NCBI RefSeq assembly: GCF_015841355.1
Contig: NZ_CP064908.1
Coordinates: 186,001-250,000 of the forward strand
Source: Synechococcus sp. CBW1107
GTDB lineage: Bacteria > Cyanobacteriota > Cyanobacteriia > PCC-6307 > Cyanobiaceae
Reading direction: 5' to 3'
Length of the DNA: 64,000 nt
The stretch's first letter is position 1; each line of letters begins with the position of its first letter. Positions 47,140 through 55,891 of this stretch are shown here, in pieces. A model generated the notes under the pieces. The model was not told the origin of the DNA and ran no database searches. It was given only the letters and a program-made list of their open reading frames with translations. Made by a program: the position numbers and the translations under genes.

Positions 47140-48009
47140 TTGCTCAGCTCCCTTCACGCGCGTCCGACACGCCAACCCCGGAACGCTCTCCTGCTTGGGC
47201 TCACGGCTCTGCTCCAGGCGCTGATGCTCCCGGCCGCCGTCTTCGCCGAGGAGGAGCAGACAGCCGAGCCCCCCGCACCCTCCCCCTGGAGCGCCACGGT
47301 GGAGCTGTATGGCTTCGCTCCCCTGCGCACCACAGGCAGCACCACCGTCAGGGGGCTGACCGCCGATGTGGACCTCGATCTTGAGCAGGTGCTGCGTCCG
47401 CTGACCATGGCGGCCTACGTCCGAGGCAGCGTCGAGTACAAGCGGCTGGGTCTGCTCACCGACCTGAGCTATGTGTCGGTGCGCGGGGAAGACGCCGTGA
47501 CGTCCCCCGCTGGCAGCAGACGACTGAGCGCGAAGCTGAACAACATCCAGGGCATCTATGACGTGGCCCTTCGCTATCGCTTCGGTGACAGGGAGCAGGC
47601 CGTTGCCAAGGCCGGCAGCTTCAGCGTGATCCCCTATGCGGGCGTGCGATTCGTCGACATGCGCTACGACCTGAGGGCCCAGTTCGACGGACCGCTTCTG
47701 AGCCTCGCCCGCTCCAGGAGCTTCGGTGGCACCGTGACTCAGCCGTTGCTGGGGACGCAGGCCAGTGTGTTCCTCTCGCCGCGCTTGCGCCTGTTCGCCC
47801 GGGGTGATGTCGGCGGCTTCGGCGTCAACAACTCCGACGACTATTCCGCCAATGCCCAGGTTGGTCTGGGTTATGCGGTGGGCAACAACACCCAGCTCAA
47901 TCTCTCCTGGCGCTATCTCCACCTCGGTGGGACCAACGATCAGTCCCCGGAGAATGCCTATGACATCAACCAGAATGGCGTTGAGATGGGGGTGAAATTC
48001 TTTTTCTGA
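47140..48009 (+). CDS. outer-membrane beta-barrel protein of unknown function
   Basis: A 289-residue protein with a signal peptide (LLLGLTALLQALMLPAAVFA), an acidic linker, and alternating-residue strands throughout. Barrel-like segments include TMAAYVRGSVEYKRLGLLTDLSYVSV, IYDVALRYRF, VIPYAGVRFVDMRYDL, NAQVGLGYAV and QLNLSWRYLHLGG. The C-terminal Phe (GVEMGVKFFF) is the classic outer-membrane assembly signal. The start is TTG. I see no S-layer homology domain, so it is not a typical cyanobacterial porin of the SLH-OprB type. Confidence 0.8.
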   Translation: MLSSLHARPTRQPRNALLLGLTALLQALMLPAAVFAEEEQTAEPPAPSPWSATVELYGFAPLRTTGSTTVRGLTADVDLDLEQVLRPLTMAAYVRGSVEYKRLGLLTDLSYVSVRGEDAVTSPAGSRRLSAKLNNIQGIYDVALRYRFGDREQAVAKAGSFSVIPYAGVRFVDMRYDLRAQFDGPLLSLARSRSFGGTVTQPLLGTQASVFLSPRLRLFARGDVGGFGVNNSDDYSANAQVGLGYAVGNNTQLNLSWRYLHLGGTNDQSPENAYDINQNGVEMGVKFFF

Positions 48010-48073
48010 GCTGTACCGAGACAGGCCTTCCAGACGTTGGGCAGCCGATCTGATCCAGGCGATGAGCTGAACC

Positions 48074-48988
48074 ATGGCCTGGTTACCGCTGCTGCTGTAC
48101 GTGGTGCTCAAGGGGCTCAACGCCACCGCCCTGAAAGGGCTGCAGGCCTTCGGGGCGTCTCACCCGATCGGTGGCGAGAACCCGATCAGTTTCTGCAACG
48201 TCTACTTCGTGGCCCAGTTGATCGTGGGCCTCACGGTGCTGTTGCCCGGACATCAGGGGCTGCCGTTGCTCCTGGCCAGGCTGGAGGGGGCCGATCGCCG
48301 TCTGCTGATGCTGGACACGGTGCTCGGTCTGATCCTCGGACCCGTGGCCTTCTACTTCGCCCTGGAAGCCCTTTCGGTGATCAGCCAGACCCTGCTGTTC
48401 GCCCTGGTGCTGCCGCTGTCGGCACTGCTGGCCAGGCGTCTGCTGGGGGAAACGCTGCCACGGGGCTTCTGGTTGAGCTTCGGGCTGATCGTGCTCGGGC
48501 TGCTGCTGCCCCAGCTGGCGATGGCCGGCATGGGTGGACCGATGGATGAACTGCGGGGGGTGATCTGGGCGCTGGTGGGAGTGGTCGCCTTCGCGGGCGC
48601 CGGAGTGAGCGGCCGCGCCATCGCTCGGCGTGGCTGGCCGGCCGCCCTCACGGTTGGGCTCACCACCACGATCTCGGCCCTGGTGTTCGGCGCCCTGGCC
48701 CTGATCCTGTTCGGACCCACCCATTTCCACCTGCTCAATGCCGCCTGGGTGGTGGGGGTGATCGTGATCTATGGACTCGGGCTGTCCCTGGGCAGTGAAC
48801 TGGCCCTGCGCCAGGCCTACCGCCACTGGAGTGTGGCCCAGGTGTCGTTGTGGGGATCGCTGACGATCGTGGTGGCGGTGATCAGTGCAGCCCTGGTGCT
48901 GGGAGAGGCCATCCACCCCATCACGGTCATCGGGCTGCTTCTGGTGCTGCTGGGCACCAGGATGGGGACGGCCGTCGGTGGTGCTTGA
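48074..48988 (+). CDS. EamA/DMT-superfamily transporter
   Basis: A 304-residue permease with about ten hydrophobic helices in two EamA halves. Examples are LLMLDTVLGLILGPVAFYFALEA, SQTLLFALVLPLSALLARRLLGE, VWALVGVVAFAGAGVSGR and VIVIYGLGLSLGSELALRQAY. A conserved ending ALVLGEAIHPITVIGLLLVLLG closes the second half. Substrate unknown. It may start a plus-strand run of overlapping genes through 54,954, although its function is probably separate from them. Confidence 0.85.
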   Translation: MAWLPLLLYVVLKGLNATALKGLQAFGASHPIGGENPISFCNVYFVAQLIVGLTVLLPGHQGLPLLLARLEGADRRLLMLDTVLGLILGPVAFYFALEALSVISQTLLFALVLPLSALLARRLLGETLPRGFWLSFGLIVLGLLLPQLAMAGMGGPMDELRGVIWALVGVVAFAGAGVSGRAIARRGWPAALTVGLTTTISALVFGALALILFGPTHFHLLNAAWVVGVIVIYGLGLSLGSELALRQAYRHWSVAQVSLWGSLTIVVAVISAALVLGEAIHPITVIGLLLVLLGTRMGTAVGGA

Positions 48989-49778
48989 GGTGACCGGACG
49001 CAGCGCAGCAGCATCGCTCGCTCTGGCCCTGGGGGCCCTGCTGACCGTCACGGTCAGCCCGCCGCCGGCTTATTCCCGGCCATCGCCCCTGGAGGGGAGT
49101 GCCTGGCTGCTGGAGTCGATTCCGGGGCAGCGCGCGGTGCTGCCGCCGGCTCCGACCATGCGGCTGGAGAACGGCCGCATCAGCGGCAGCGACGGCTGCA
49201 ACCGCTATGCCGCTTCCGTGCTGATCAGGGGCTCCGTCTTCCGGGTGAGCGCAGAGGGCCCCTCCACCCAGATGGCCTGCCCCGAGAGGCTGATGCGTCA
49301 GGCCGAGTCGTTCAGAGCAGCCCTCACGGCGGCCAGGGGCTACAGCCTCCGCAACGGCCAGCTGGAGCTGATGGCCGCCAATGGCACTCCTGTGGCCCGC
49401 TTCAGGCCCCAGCCCCAGGAGATCGCCGGCGCCCTCTGGATCGTCAGAGGGCTCAACAACGGCAAACAGGCGGTGGTGAGCCCTCTGACGGGGACCACCC
49501 TCAGCCTGGAGCTCAGCGCGCGCGGGCGGCTGGCGGGAACGGCTGGATGCAACCGCTACACCGCAACGGCAGTGCTCGGCCAGGGAACGATTCAGGTGGG
49601 ACCACCGGCGGCGACCCGCAGGATCTGCGTGCGGCCCCGGGGAGTGATGGAGCAGGAGATCCAGTTTCTGAGCGCCCTTGAATCCGCCGGCCACTGGCAG
49701 ATCGAGGCGAACCGGCTGGAGCTGCGGAGGCCCGATGGGGCCCTGGCGGTCACCCTTCGCCGCGCCGACGGCCGATGA
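48978..49778 (+). CDS. secreted protein with two META domains
   Basis: A protein of about 266 residues with a signal peptide (AASLALALGALLTVTVSPPP) and two META domains, each with the SDGCNRY- or TAGCNRY-type motif. They span about residues 35-130 and 150-260. META (HslJ-like) domains are linked to heat or lipid stress in other bacteria, but the molecular role is not settled. Several GTG starts lie within five codons of the DMT stop (48978, 48981, 48990); the first is reported. The end overlaps the aspartic-protease gene (ATGA). Confidence 0.85.
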   Translation: MVLEVTGRSAAASLALALGALLTVTVSPPPAYSRPSPLEGSAWLLESIPGQRAVLPPAPTMRLENGRISGSDGCNRYAASVLIRGSVFRVSAEGPSTQMACPERLMRQAESFRAALTAARGYSLRNGQLELMAANGTPVARFRPQPQEIAGALWIVRGLNNGKQAVVSPLTGTTLSLELSARGRLAGTAGCNRYTATAVLGQGTIQVGPPAATRRICVRPRGVMEQEIQFLSALESAGHWQIEANRLELRRPDGALAVTLRRADGR

Positions 49779-50776
49779 GCAGCAGGGCTGCCGCGCTGGG
49801 GCTGGCTCTGGGGCTGGGGCTCGTTGGCCTGCAACCCGCGGCGGCTTCCCCTGTCTCCATGGCGCCCTGCCCAGCAGCGGCCCTGATCCAGCTGGGTGGG
49901 CCGCCCCTGGCCTCCGGGCGGATCAGCGGCCAGGTGAACGTCCCCCTGGAGCGGGCCAGCGGCGGTGACACCCCCGTGCTCAGCCTCCGGAGTGAAGGCG
50001 GCCCTGTGCGGTTGCTGCTCGACACCGGGGCCTCCACCACCCTGGTGAGCCCCGAGCTGATGCGGCGGCTGAAGCTCGTGGGCCGGCCCGTGGATCCGAA
50101 GTCCTTCACGCTCGCCGGGGCCGGAGAAGGCTGCCCGGACCTGAAGCCCGGGCGGGTGAAGCTGCCCGAACTGGTGCTTGCCGCTGGCGGCGAACGGCTT
50201 CGGCTCAGCGGCGTGGAGGCCCTGGTGCTGCCCGTGGCGGGATTGCCTCCAGGAATCGACGGTGTTCTGGGGGCTCCGCAGCTGCGTCAGCAGCCGCTCT
50301 GGATCGACCCCCACGGGCAGCGCCTGAGCATCGGCGCGCTGGCCCTCGCCGATGCCGGGCGTTTTCGCCGTAGTGCCAGTGCCGGGACCGCCGCCAGCCT
50401 GCCCCTGGTCTGGCGCGAGGGGGTGCCGCTGCTGCCCCTGGCTACACCCCGGGGCACGGAATTCGCCCTGGCCGACACCGGCGCCGAGGGGCTGTTCATC
50501 ACGGCGGGACTGGCGGCGCGGCTGCAGCCGCTGGCACCGGCCAGGGCTCTGAGGCTCGCGGGGTTCTGCGGCGAGCAGTCGGCTCGCCTTCAGCCCCTCT
50601 CGGGCCTGGCTCTGCCAGGGGGCGATCCAGGCCGGCCGGTCGAGGCCATCGTGACGGCCAACCCAATCTTCACAAGCCTGGGGGTGAAAGCGATCGTGGG
50701 GCAGGAGCTGCTGCGCCGCCGGGCCCAGCTCTGGCGGCTCGACGCGGTGCCTGCGACGCTGACCCTCTGGCCCTAG
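49775..50776 (+). CDS. secreted pepsin/retropepsin-like aspartic protease with two DTGA motifs
   Basis: A 333-residue exported protein (signal AAALGLALGLGLVGLQPAAA). Its first active-site motif is VRLLLDTGASTTLVSPEL (Asp83). A second, FALADTGAEGLFI (Asp234), lies 151 residues later, so one chain could supply both catalytic Asp and act as a monomer. A Gly-rich flap-like segment LPPGIDGVLGAPQLRQQ precedes the second lobe. Most bacterial proteins of this type carry one motif and dimerise. Substrate unknown; it is probably periplasmic. It is followed 4 bases later by the zinc-ribbon gene. Confidence 0.83.
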   Translation: MSSRAAALGLALGLGLVGLQPAAASPVSMAPCPAAALIQLGGPPLASGRISGQVNVPLERASGGDTPVLSLRSEGGPVRLLLDTGASTTLVSPELMRRLKLVGRPVDPKSFTLAGAGEGCPDLKPGRVKLPELVLAAGGERLRLSGVEALVLPVAGLPPGIDGVLGAPQLRQQPLWIDPHGQRLSIGALALADAGRFRRSASAGTAASLPLVWREGVPLLPLATPRGTEFALADTGAEGLFITAGLAARLQPLAPARALRLAGFCGEQSARLQPLSGLALPGGDPGRPVEAIVTANPIFTSLGVKAIVGQELLRRRAQLWRLDAVPATLTLWP

Positions 50777-50780
50777 CGCA

Positions 50781-52118
50781 GTGCCGATGCCGCAAGGATT
50801 CCCGTTCAGCGCCCTCCTGACCCGCGCCTGGCGCCGGCTGGGGCGGTCGATCAGGGAACTGCTGCAGCGTTCGGGAACCCTGAACGGCGAGCCCCTGAAC
50901 AAGGCCAGCCTGCTGGTGATCGTGCTGGTCGATCTGGTGTTGCTGGTCAACATCTTCAGTGGCATGGCCGCCATCGCGGAGTGGCCCCTGAGCCCTCAGC
51001 AGGCCTTTCCCTGTCAGGCCGAGTGGAGCCTGTACCGGGACGGCGACAGCGACCGGCGGGAGCGGGACCTGGCGATTCTGCGCCGGGCCATTCCGCGCCG
51101 TGGACCAGGCGAGCCGCAGGCTTCCGCCCCCGATCCGAGCGTTCGCGCCAGGGCCCTCGAGGCCAGCCGTGACCACCTCGGCCGTGTTTCCCCCCTCTGC
51201 CTGGAATTCGCCGGCCATCAGGACCGCATCGCCGCTCAACCGGAGCTGCGCCAGTGGCAGAGGGAGCTGGATGCGGCCGAAACCGACATCACCAGGCTGG
51301 AGCAGCGGAACGCCGCGATCCGCTCCCAGTACGACTCCAGCCTGCTGGAGCGGATCGCCGGTCAGCCTGACTCCCGGTCCATCCAGGAGGTGCCGGCCTC
51401 CCAGGCCCGACGGCAGATCGACGCCAACAACGCCCGCATCGGTGCCCTGCGCGCCGAGGTGGTCACCCTCAACCAGCAGCTGCTGGAGGCCAGGGAGAGT
51501 CAGTCGTTTCTGAGGTTCCTGAACCGCAGCAGCGGCTACGAGGCGATGGAGCGGGCCTTCGCGAGGGCCGAGTTCTGGGCTCCCAGCCAGCGCCTGCTGC
51601 TGCAGGGCCTCTTCCTGATGCCGCTCGTGCTGCTGAGCCTGCTGATCCACCGCCACGCCCTGCGCCGGGGCCATGGCCTGCTGGCGCTGGTGAGCTGGCA
51701 CCTGCTGGTGATCTCCCTGATCCCGCTGCTGCTGAAGCTGGCCGAAGCGGCTCAGGTCGGTGCGCTCTTCGAGCTGCTGCTGGCGGCGGTGCGAGCGATC
51801 GCCGGCAACCTGCGCTTCCTCGTGAACTACCTCTACCTGCTGGCGGTTCCGCTGGTGGGCTTCGCCCTGATCAGGCTGCTGCAGGCCCTGGTGTTCAACC
51901 CGAGGCTGCAGGCTGCGGAGCGGGTTCAGCGCGGCCGCTGTCTGCACTGCGGCCGCAGGCTCCCCAGCGGTGGCCGCCACTGCCCCCATTGCGGCTATGC
52001 CCAGTTCCGCGCCTGCGTCCACTGCCTCGAGCCCACCCACCGACATCTTCCCTATTGCAGCCACTGCGGCGCCGCCCAGCTGGAGGTGGCGCCACGGCCA
52101 CTGAGCCCCCGGCCATGA
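50781..52118 (+). CDS. membrane protein with coiled coil and C-terminal double zinc ribbon
   Basis: A 445-residue protein of unknown function. One helix near the N-terminus (LLVIVLVDLVLLVNIFSG) leads to a Cys-containing exported or cytosolic region, a long coiled coil (about residues 150-245, LRQWQRELDAAETDITRLEQ), then three or four helices at 270-370, and two zinc ribbons at the C-terminus: CLHCGRRLP...CPHCG and CVHCLEPT...CSHCG. The start is GTG. It sits between two protease genes and overlaps the second (ATGA), so it may be a scaffold or regulator of them; that is an inference. Confidence 0.75.
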   Translation: MPMPQGFPFSALLTRAWRRLGRSIRELLQRSGTLNGEPLNKASLLVIVLVDLVLLVNIFSGMAAIAEWPLSPQQAFPCQAEWSLYRDGDSDRRERDLAILRRAIPRRGPGEPQASAPDPSVRARALEASRDHLGRVSPLCLEFAGHQDRIAAQPELRQWQRELDAAETDITRLEQRNAAIRSQYDSSLLERIAGQPDSRSIQEVPASQARRQIDANNARIGALRAEVVTLNQQLLEARESQSFLRFLNRSSGYEAMERAFARAEFWAPSQRLLLQGLFLMPLVLLSLLIHRHALRRGHGLLALVSWHLLVISLIPLLLKLAEAAQVGALFELLLAAVRAIAGNLRFLVNYLYLLAVPLVGFALIRLLQALVFNPRLQAAERVQRGRCLHCGRRLPSGGRHCPHCGYAQFRACVHCLEPTHRHLPYCSHCGAAQLEVAPRPLSPRP

Positions 52119-54583
52119 CATCCACCTCCTCCCAGAGGCCACGGCAGCGGCGTGGCCTCTGGCCCCTGCTCCCCCTCCTGCTGCTCCTGACCCTCGCCGT
52201 GTCGCAGCTGCTGGCTCCCTCCGTGGCCGGCGCCCCCGCCACCGGCAGCAGCTACGCCCTGGCCCAGGCCGCCTCCTTCAACCGACCCAGCCACTACCCA
52301 CTCGACCAGCGCCCCGATCCGCGCCTGTACCAGGCCCACGCCGACTGGATCGGGCGGCTGATCCTGCCCGGCAGCTCCGAGACAGACCGGGACCCCGGCG
52401 ACTGGGTCTGGATCGAGATCGAGCACGCTCCGCCCATGGCCCGGGAGTTGGAGGGGCAGGTGCTGCGCCTGGAGTGGGCTGAGCGGCCGGCCCTGCGGGA
52501 GCTGGTGGAGCGGGTGAGCACCGATGTGCGCTTCGCTCCTGCGGCGCAGGAGCTCGAGGAGCAGGGCAACCTCCTTCCCCGGCGGCTGGATGGTCGCCTG
52601 CGGGTGGGTCCGCTGCAGTCGCTGGCGGGGGCCCGCCCCAACGACGATCTGATCGTGCAGCTCGAGGAGGTGGAGCTGACGCCGGAGACAGATGGCTCCA
52701 CCCGGCTGAGCATCGGCCGACCCCCGCTGCAGATCACCGGCCGTTATGTGGGCCTGGGAGAGATCCTTGGCCCCGTTGGCGAGGAGCCCGATCACTTCCG
52801 GGTGCGCCACTGGAGCCCGAGCCGGGGAGACTTCAGCGGCCCCGAGGACGTGGTGCGTGTCCCCCAGCAGCCGCGTGACCGCTTCGGCCGCTGGATCTCC
52901 ACGCCCCGGGGGTTCAGCTCGAATCCCCTGGGAGCTCAGGGGTGGTACCTCTACGGGGCTCCCGACGCCGAGGGGCTGTTCACGGTTCAGGCCATCAGGC
53001 CAAGGGCCCTGCACCGGCTCCATCCCGATGCCGTGCTGCCCGCGGCCCGTCAGGGAATTCCCTACATCCTGCACGGCAACTGGGCCGACACCCCCCGGCA
53101 ACGGGGCCGGATCCGGCGGGTGCTGCTGGAGCCCGCTGGATCCGGCCCCTCCAGACAGACCACTGGGCCGGTGGGTGAGCGCTGGCGGCCGGGGGATCGG
53201 GCCCTGCTGATCCACAGCTTCGGCGGCATCGGCGGGCCCGGGGGAGAGCGGATCAGCGGCTTCACCGTGACCGGCCACTTCGCCTTCGGGGAAGCGCGGG
53301 TGGTGAGCGATGCCATCACCGGCGAGCCGCGCTTCGATCTGCGTTATCACCAGATCTATGCCAACAACCCGAACGGCATTGTCTCGGGAACCCAGGACTG
53401 GACCGCCTTCAGCGGCGACCTGCAACGGGGCTGGATGGGCTCACGGCCGATCTCCGATGTGCTGATCAAGCTGCAGCCCTTCGACGACCTGACGGTGGAC
53501 GGGCGCCCCCTCTCGCTGCTGCGGGAGCTGGCGATCCAGGCTGAGGTGCTGATGGCCCGCTACCGCAGCGGTGATGGCACCGGAGTCTCCACGGTGACCC
53601 CGTCCACCTCCTGCGTGCAGGATTCCAGCCAGGCCCTCTACATCGCCATCGATCGCCTGCGCCGCCGGGCAGCGGAGGACCCGGGGCTGCGCCGCTGGCT
53701 CCAGCTCCATCCCCAGGACAGCGCCAGCAGGGCCATCCGCCAGCTGGCGCGTCTCTCGTCCTCCCTCGACCAGCTGCTCACCCCCTTCGGCACGGTGCGA
53801 TCCGACTGGCGCCATAACGCATCAGTGGTGGCGGGTGAGACGTTCGTGCGCGGCGAGACGGGGCTCGACGCCCTGATGAGCTGGCGCTCGATGCTGCCCC
53901 GCCGCGCTCACGACGACATGGCGCGGGTGTTCCTGCAGCACGGTGCCAGCCTCTGGTTCCTGCGCAGCAACCAGCTGGCTGGAGGCGACACCACGATCGA
54001 GCCCCTGGCCCCCACTCTGCTGCTGGGTCAGATCCCGATGCTCTCCATCCTGCTGCGGCGTTTCAGCGATGCCCTGTTCGCGCCCCTGGGTCCAGCCGCC
54101 CTGGGCCGCGCTCTGGCGATCCTGGCGATCTACGCGGCGCTGGCCCTGCCGCTGGGCTGGCGGTCGGGCTTTCTCAGCCCCTGGAGGCTGGAGGCGTTCG
54201 GTCCGGCGCTGAGGGCCATTCCAGGCCTGCTGCTGATGCCGGCCCTGGGGGAGGAACTTGTGTTCCGGGTGGCCCTGCTGCCCCATCCGCTCGAGGGGGG
54301 CTCACTGGCCGGCGCCGTGGCCTGGGGAGTCCTCAGCGTCGGTCTGTTCGTGCTGTATCACCCCCTGGCGGCCCGCTGCTGGTACCCGCCTGGGCGTGGG
54401 CTGTTCCGCGATGGTCGCTTCCTGATGCAGTGCGCCCTGCTGGGAGCAGCCTGTGTGCTGGCCTACGGGGCCACCGGCTCCGTCTGGCCGCCGGTGCTGC
54501 TGCATGGGCTGGCTGTAACGCTTTGGCTCTGGGGCCTGGGGGGCAGGGCGAGGATGCAGGACCTGCCGCAGCCGATCCCGTGA
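52115..54583 (+). CDS. large CPBP-family (CAAX-like) membrane metalloprotease
   Basis: An 822-residue protein. A signal-anchor helix (LWPLLPLLLLLTLAVSQLL) is followed by an extracytoplasmic region of about 580 residues with no domain I recognise, and then a C-terminal intramembrane protease domain with several helices. The three CPBP motifs are intact: E713-E714-x3-R718 (EELVFR), F745-x3-H749 and H797 in LLHGLAVTLW. CPBP enzymes process prenylated proteins, bacteriocins or regulatory peptides. It overlaps both neighbours by 4 bases. Confidence 0.85.
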   Translation: MTSTSSQRPRQRRGLWPLLPLLLLLTLAVSQLLAPSVAGAPATGSSYALAQAASFNRPSHYPLDQRPDPRLYQAHADWIGRLILPGSSETDRDPGDWVWIEIEHAPPMARELEGQVLRLEWAERPALRELVERVSTDVRFAPAAQELEEQGNLLPRRLDGRLRVGPLQSLAGARPNDDLIVQLEEVELTPETDGSTRLSIGRPPLQITGRYVGLGEILGPVGEEPDHFRVRHWSPSRGDFSGPEDVVRVPQQPRDRFGRWISTPRGFSSNPLGAQGWYLYGAPDAEGLFTVQAIRPRALHRLHPDAVLPAARQGIPYILHGNWADTPRQRGRIRRVLLEPAGSGPSRQTTGPVGERWRPGDRALLIHSFGGIGGPGGERISGFTVTGHFAFGEARVVSDAITGEPRFDLRYHQIYANNPNGIVSGTQDWTAFSGDLQRGWMGSRPISDVLIKLQPFDDLTVDGRPLSLLRELAIQAEVLMARYRSGDGTGVSTVTPSTSCVQDSSQALYIAIDRLRRRAAEDPGLRRWLQLHPQDSASRAIRQLARLSSSLDQLLTPFGTVRSDWRHNASVVAGETFVRGETGLDALMSWRSMLPRRAHDDMARVFLQHGASLWFLRSNQLAGGDTTIEPLAPTLLLGQIPMLSILLRRFSDALFAPLGPAALGRALAILAIYAALALPLGWRSGFLSPWRLEAFGPALRAIPGLLLMPALGEELVFRVALLPHPLEGGSLAGAVAWGVLSVGLFVLYHPLAARCWYPPGRGLFRDGRFLMQCALLGAACVLAYGATGSVWPPVLLHGLAVTLWLWGLGGRARMQDLPQPIP

Positions 54584-54954
54584 CCCTTGAGCGCTTCAAG
54601 AAGGCCCTGACGGCCCTGATGGAGAAGGCACCGGAGGATCCACTGGAGCGGGATGAGTTCTTCGAGGTCACGCCCCTGCCTGCCGAGGACGGACCGTTCG
54701 AGGTGGTGGTGGTGGATGAGGAGGCCGCGATCTTTGCGGTCCTCTACCTCGATCAGCTCTTTGCCGATGAGGAGAGCGAAGGGCAGCAGGAGGTGGAAGC
54801 CCTGGTGCCCGCCTACCTGAAGTCGCACTTTCAGCTGGAGGAGGGGGAATGGGCCTCGACGGCCCCGTTCGACCTCGGCTGGCGCAGCCGCGACTTTCTC
54901 TGGTTCCAGGAATTCACGGTGCCGGGGCTGACCCCGGCCTGCCGCTACGACTGA
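54580..54954 (+). CDS. small acidic conserved hypothetical protein
   Basis: A 124-residue soluble protein. MTLERFKKALTALMEKAPED is followed by strands (FEVVVVDEEAAIFAVLYLDQL), an acidic loop and WRSRDFLWFQEFTVPGLTP. I do not recognise the family. It starts at GTG overlapping the protease stop and may be its cytosolic partner or regulator. Confidence 0.7.
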   Translation: MTLERFKKALTALMEKAPEDPLERDEFFEVTPLPAEDGPFEVVVVDEEAAIFAVLYLDQLFADEESEGQQEVEALVPAYLKSHFQLEEGEWASTAPFDLGWRSRDFLWFQEFTVPGLTPACRYD

Positions 54955-54990
54955 GCCGGGGCCGTGCTGAGCACCGGCTGGCGCCCACCA

Positions 54991-55794
54991 TCAGCGGCGG
55001 CCGTTGACGATCACCGGTGTGCCGCTGCCCACCGTGCCCGGCAGGGCCGGAACCACGGAGGTCTGCCCGTCCCATTTGTCGAGGAAGAGCTTGAAGAGCA
55101 CCTGATCATCCAGGCTGGAGTTGAGGATCTGGTAGCGCTTGGCTTCCTGCTCGGCGATCTTCACTTCGGTCTGGGCGCGCAGGAGCCGTTGATCGGCGAT
55201 CTGCTTCTGCTCGATCGCCGAACGGTATTCCTCGGCGATCTGCAATCCGGTGAGGTCGAGTCCCTGGACTTTCACGTAGTCGAACTTGCTCAGTTCCTGA
55301 GCCACCATGTCCTGAACGAGCTCGGAGATGCTGTTCCACTCGGTAGCGATGGTCACCAGCTCGTACTGGGAGAACACAGATTTGAGCGCTTTCAGCAGCG
55401 ATGGCTGAATGATCCGAGGATAGATCTGCTGGTTTTCGGTGGCGATTGTCTCGAAGATCCGGCCTGCTTCCTGCGGCTTGATCGAGTACTTCACCGTGGC
55501 GGTGGCCTCGATCACCTGCAGATCCTTGGTGAGTGTGGAGAACTGCTCAGGCCGCACCTGGGTGCGCACATCGAACAAGGAGGTGGCCTGAATCAGCGGC
55601 ACCTTGATGTTGGGCCCCGGGCTGCGCTGGCCCCCGGTCACCCGCCCCAGGGTGGTGACCACGGCCACGTTGCCGGCCGGGACGATGAAGATGGTCTGGG
55701 TGAGCAGGATCACCAGCGCCACGGCCACGGCCGCGATCAGCTGAAAGCCAGCCCCTGGTCCATCACCACCGGCCGGTCGCATCGAGCTCTGCAT
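54991..55794 (-). CDS. prohibitin/SPFH-band 7 membrane protein
   Basis: A 267-residue prohibitin homologue. After a membrane anchor (FQLIAAVAVALVILLTQTIFIVPAG) come the SPFH core (VAVVTTLGRV, GPNIKVPLIQATSLFDVRTQ, TKDLQVIEATATVKYSI) and a coiled C-terminal part (AEEYRSAIEQKQIADQRLL). Cyanobacterial prohibitins form large ring assemblies near thylakoids. MQSSMRPAGG was chosen as start; a longer in-frame ATG at 55893 would overlap the divergent cupin gene. Confidence 0.93.
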   Translation of the reverse strand: MQSSMRPAGGDGPGAGFQLIAAVAVALVILLTQTIFIVPAGNVAVVTTLGRVTGGQRSPGPNIKVPLIQATSLFDVRTQVRPEQFSTLTKDLQVIEATATVKYSIKPQEAGRIFETIATENQQIYPRIIQPSLLKALKSVFSQYELVTIATEWNSISELVQDMVAQELSKFDYVKVQGLDLTGLQIAEEYRSAIEQKQIADQRLLRAQTEVKIAEQEAKRYQILNSSLDDQVLFKLFLDKWDGQTSVVPALPGTVGSGTPVIVNGRR

Positions 55795-55891
55795 CAAGAG
55801 GTGGGGTCGGAGGGCCCAAACCCTAGGGCCATGGCCTCGAGAGCTGCGCAGCGGCAGCACCGACCTAGGTTGAGTCACATCCGAAAATTCC

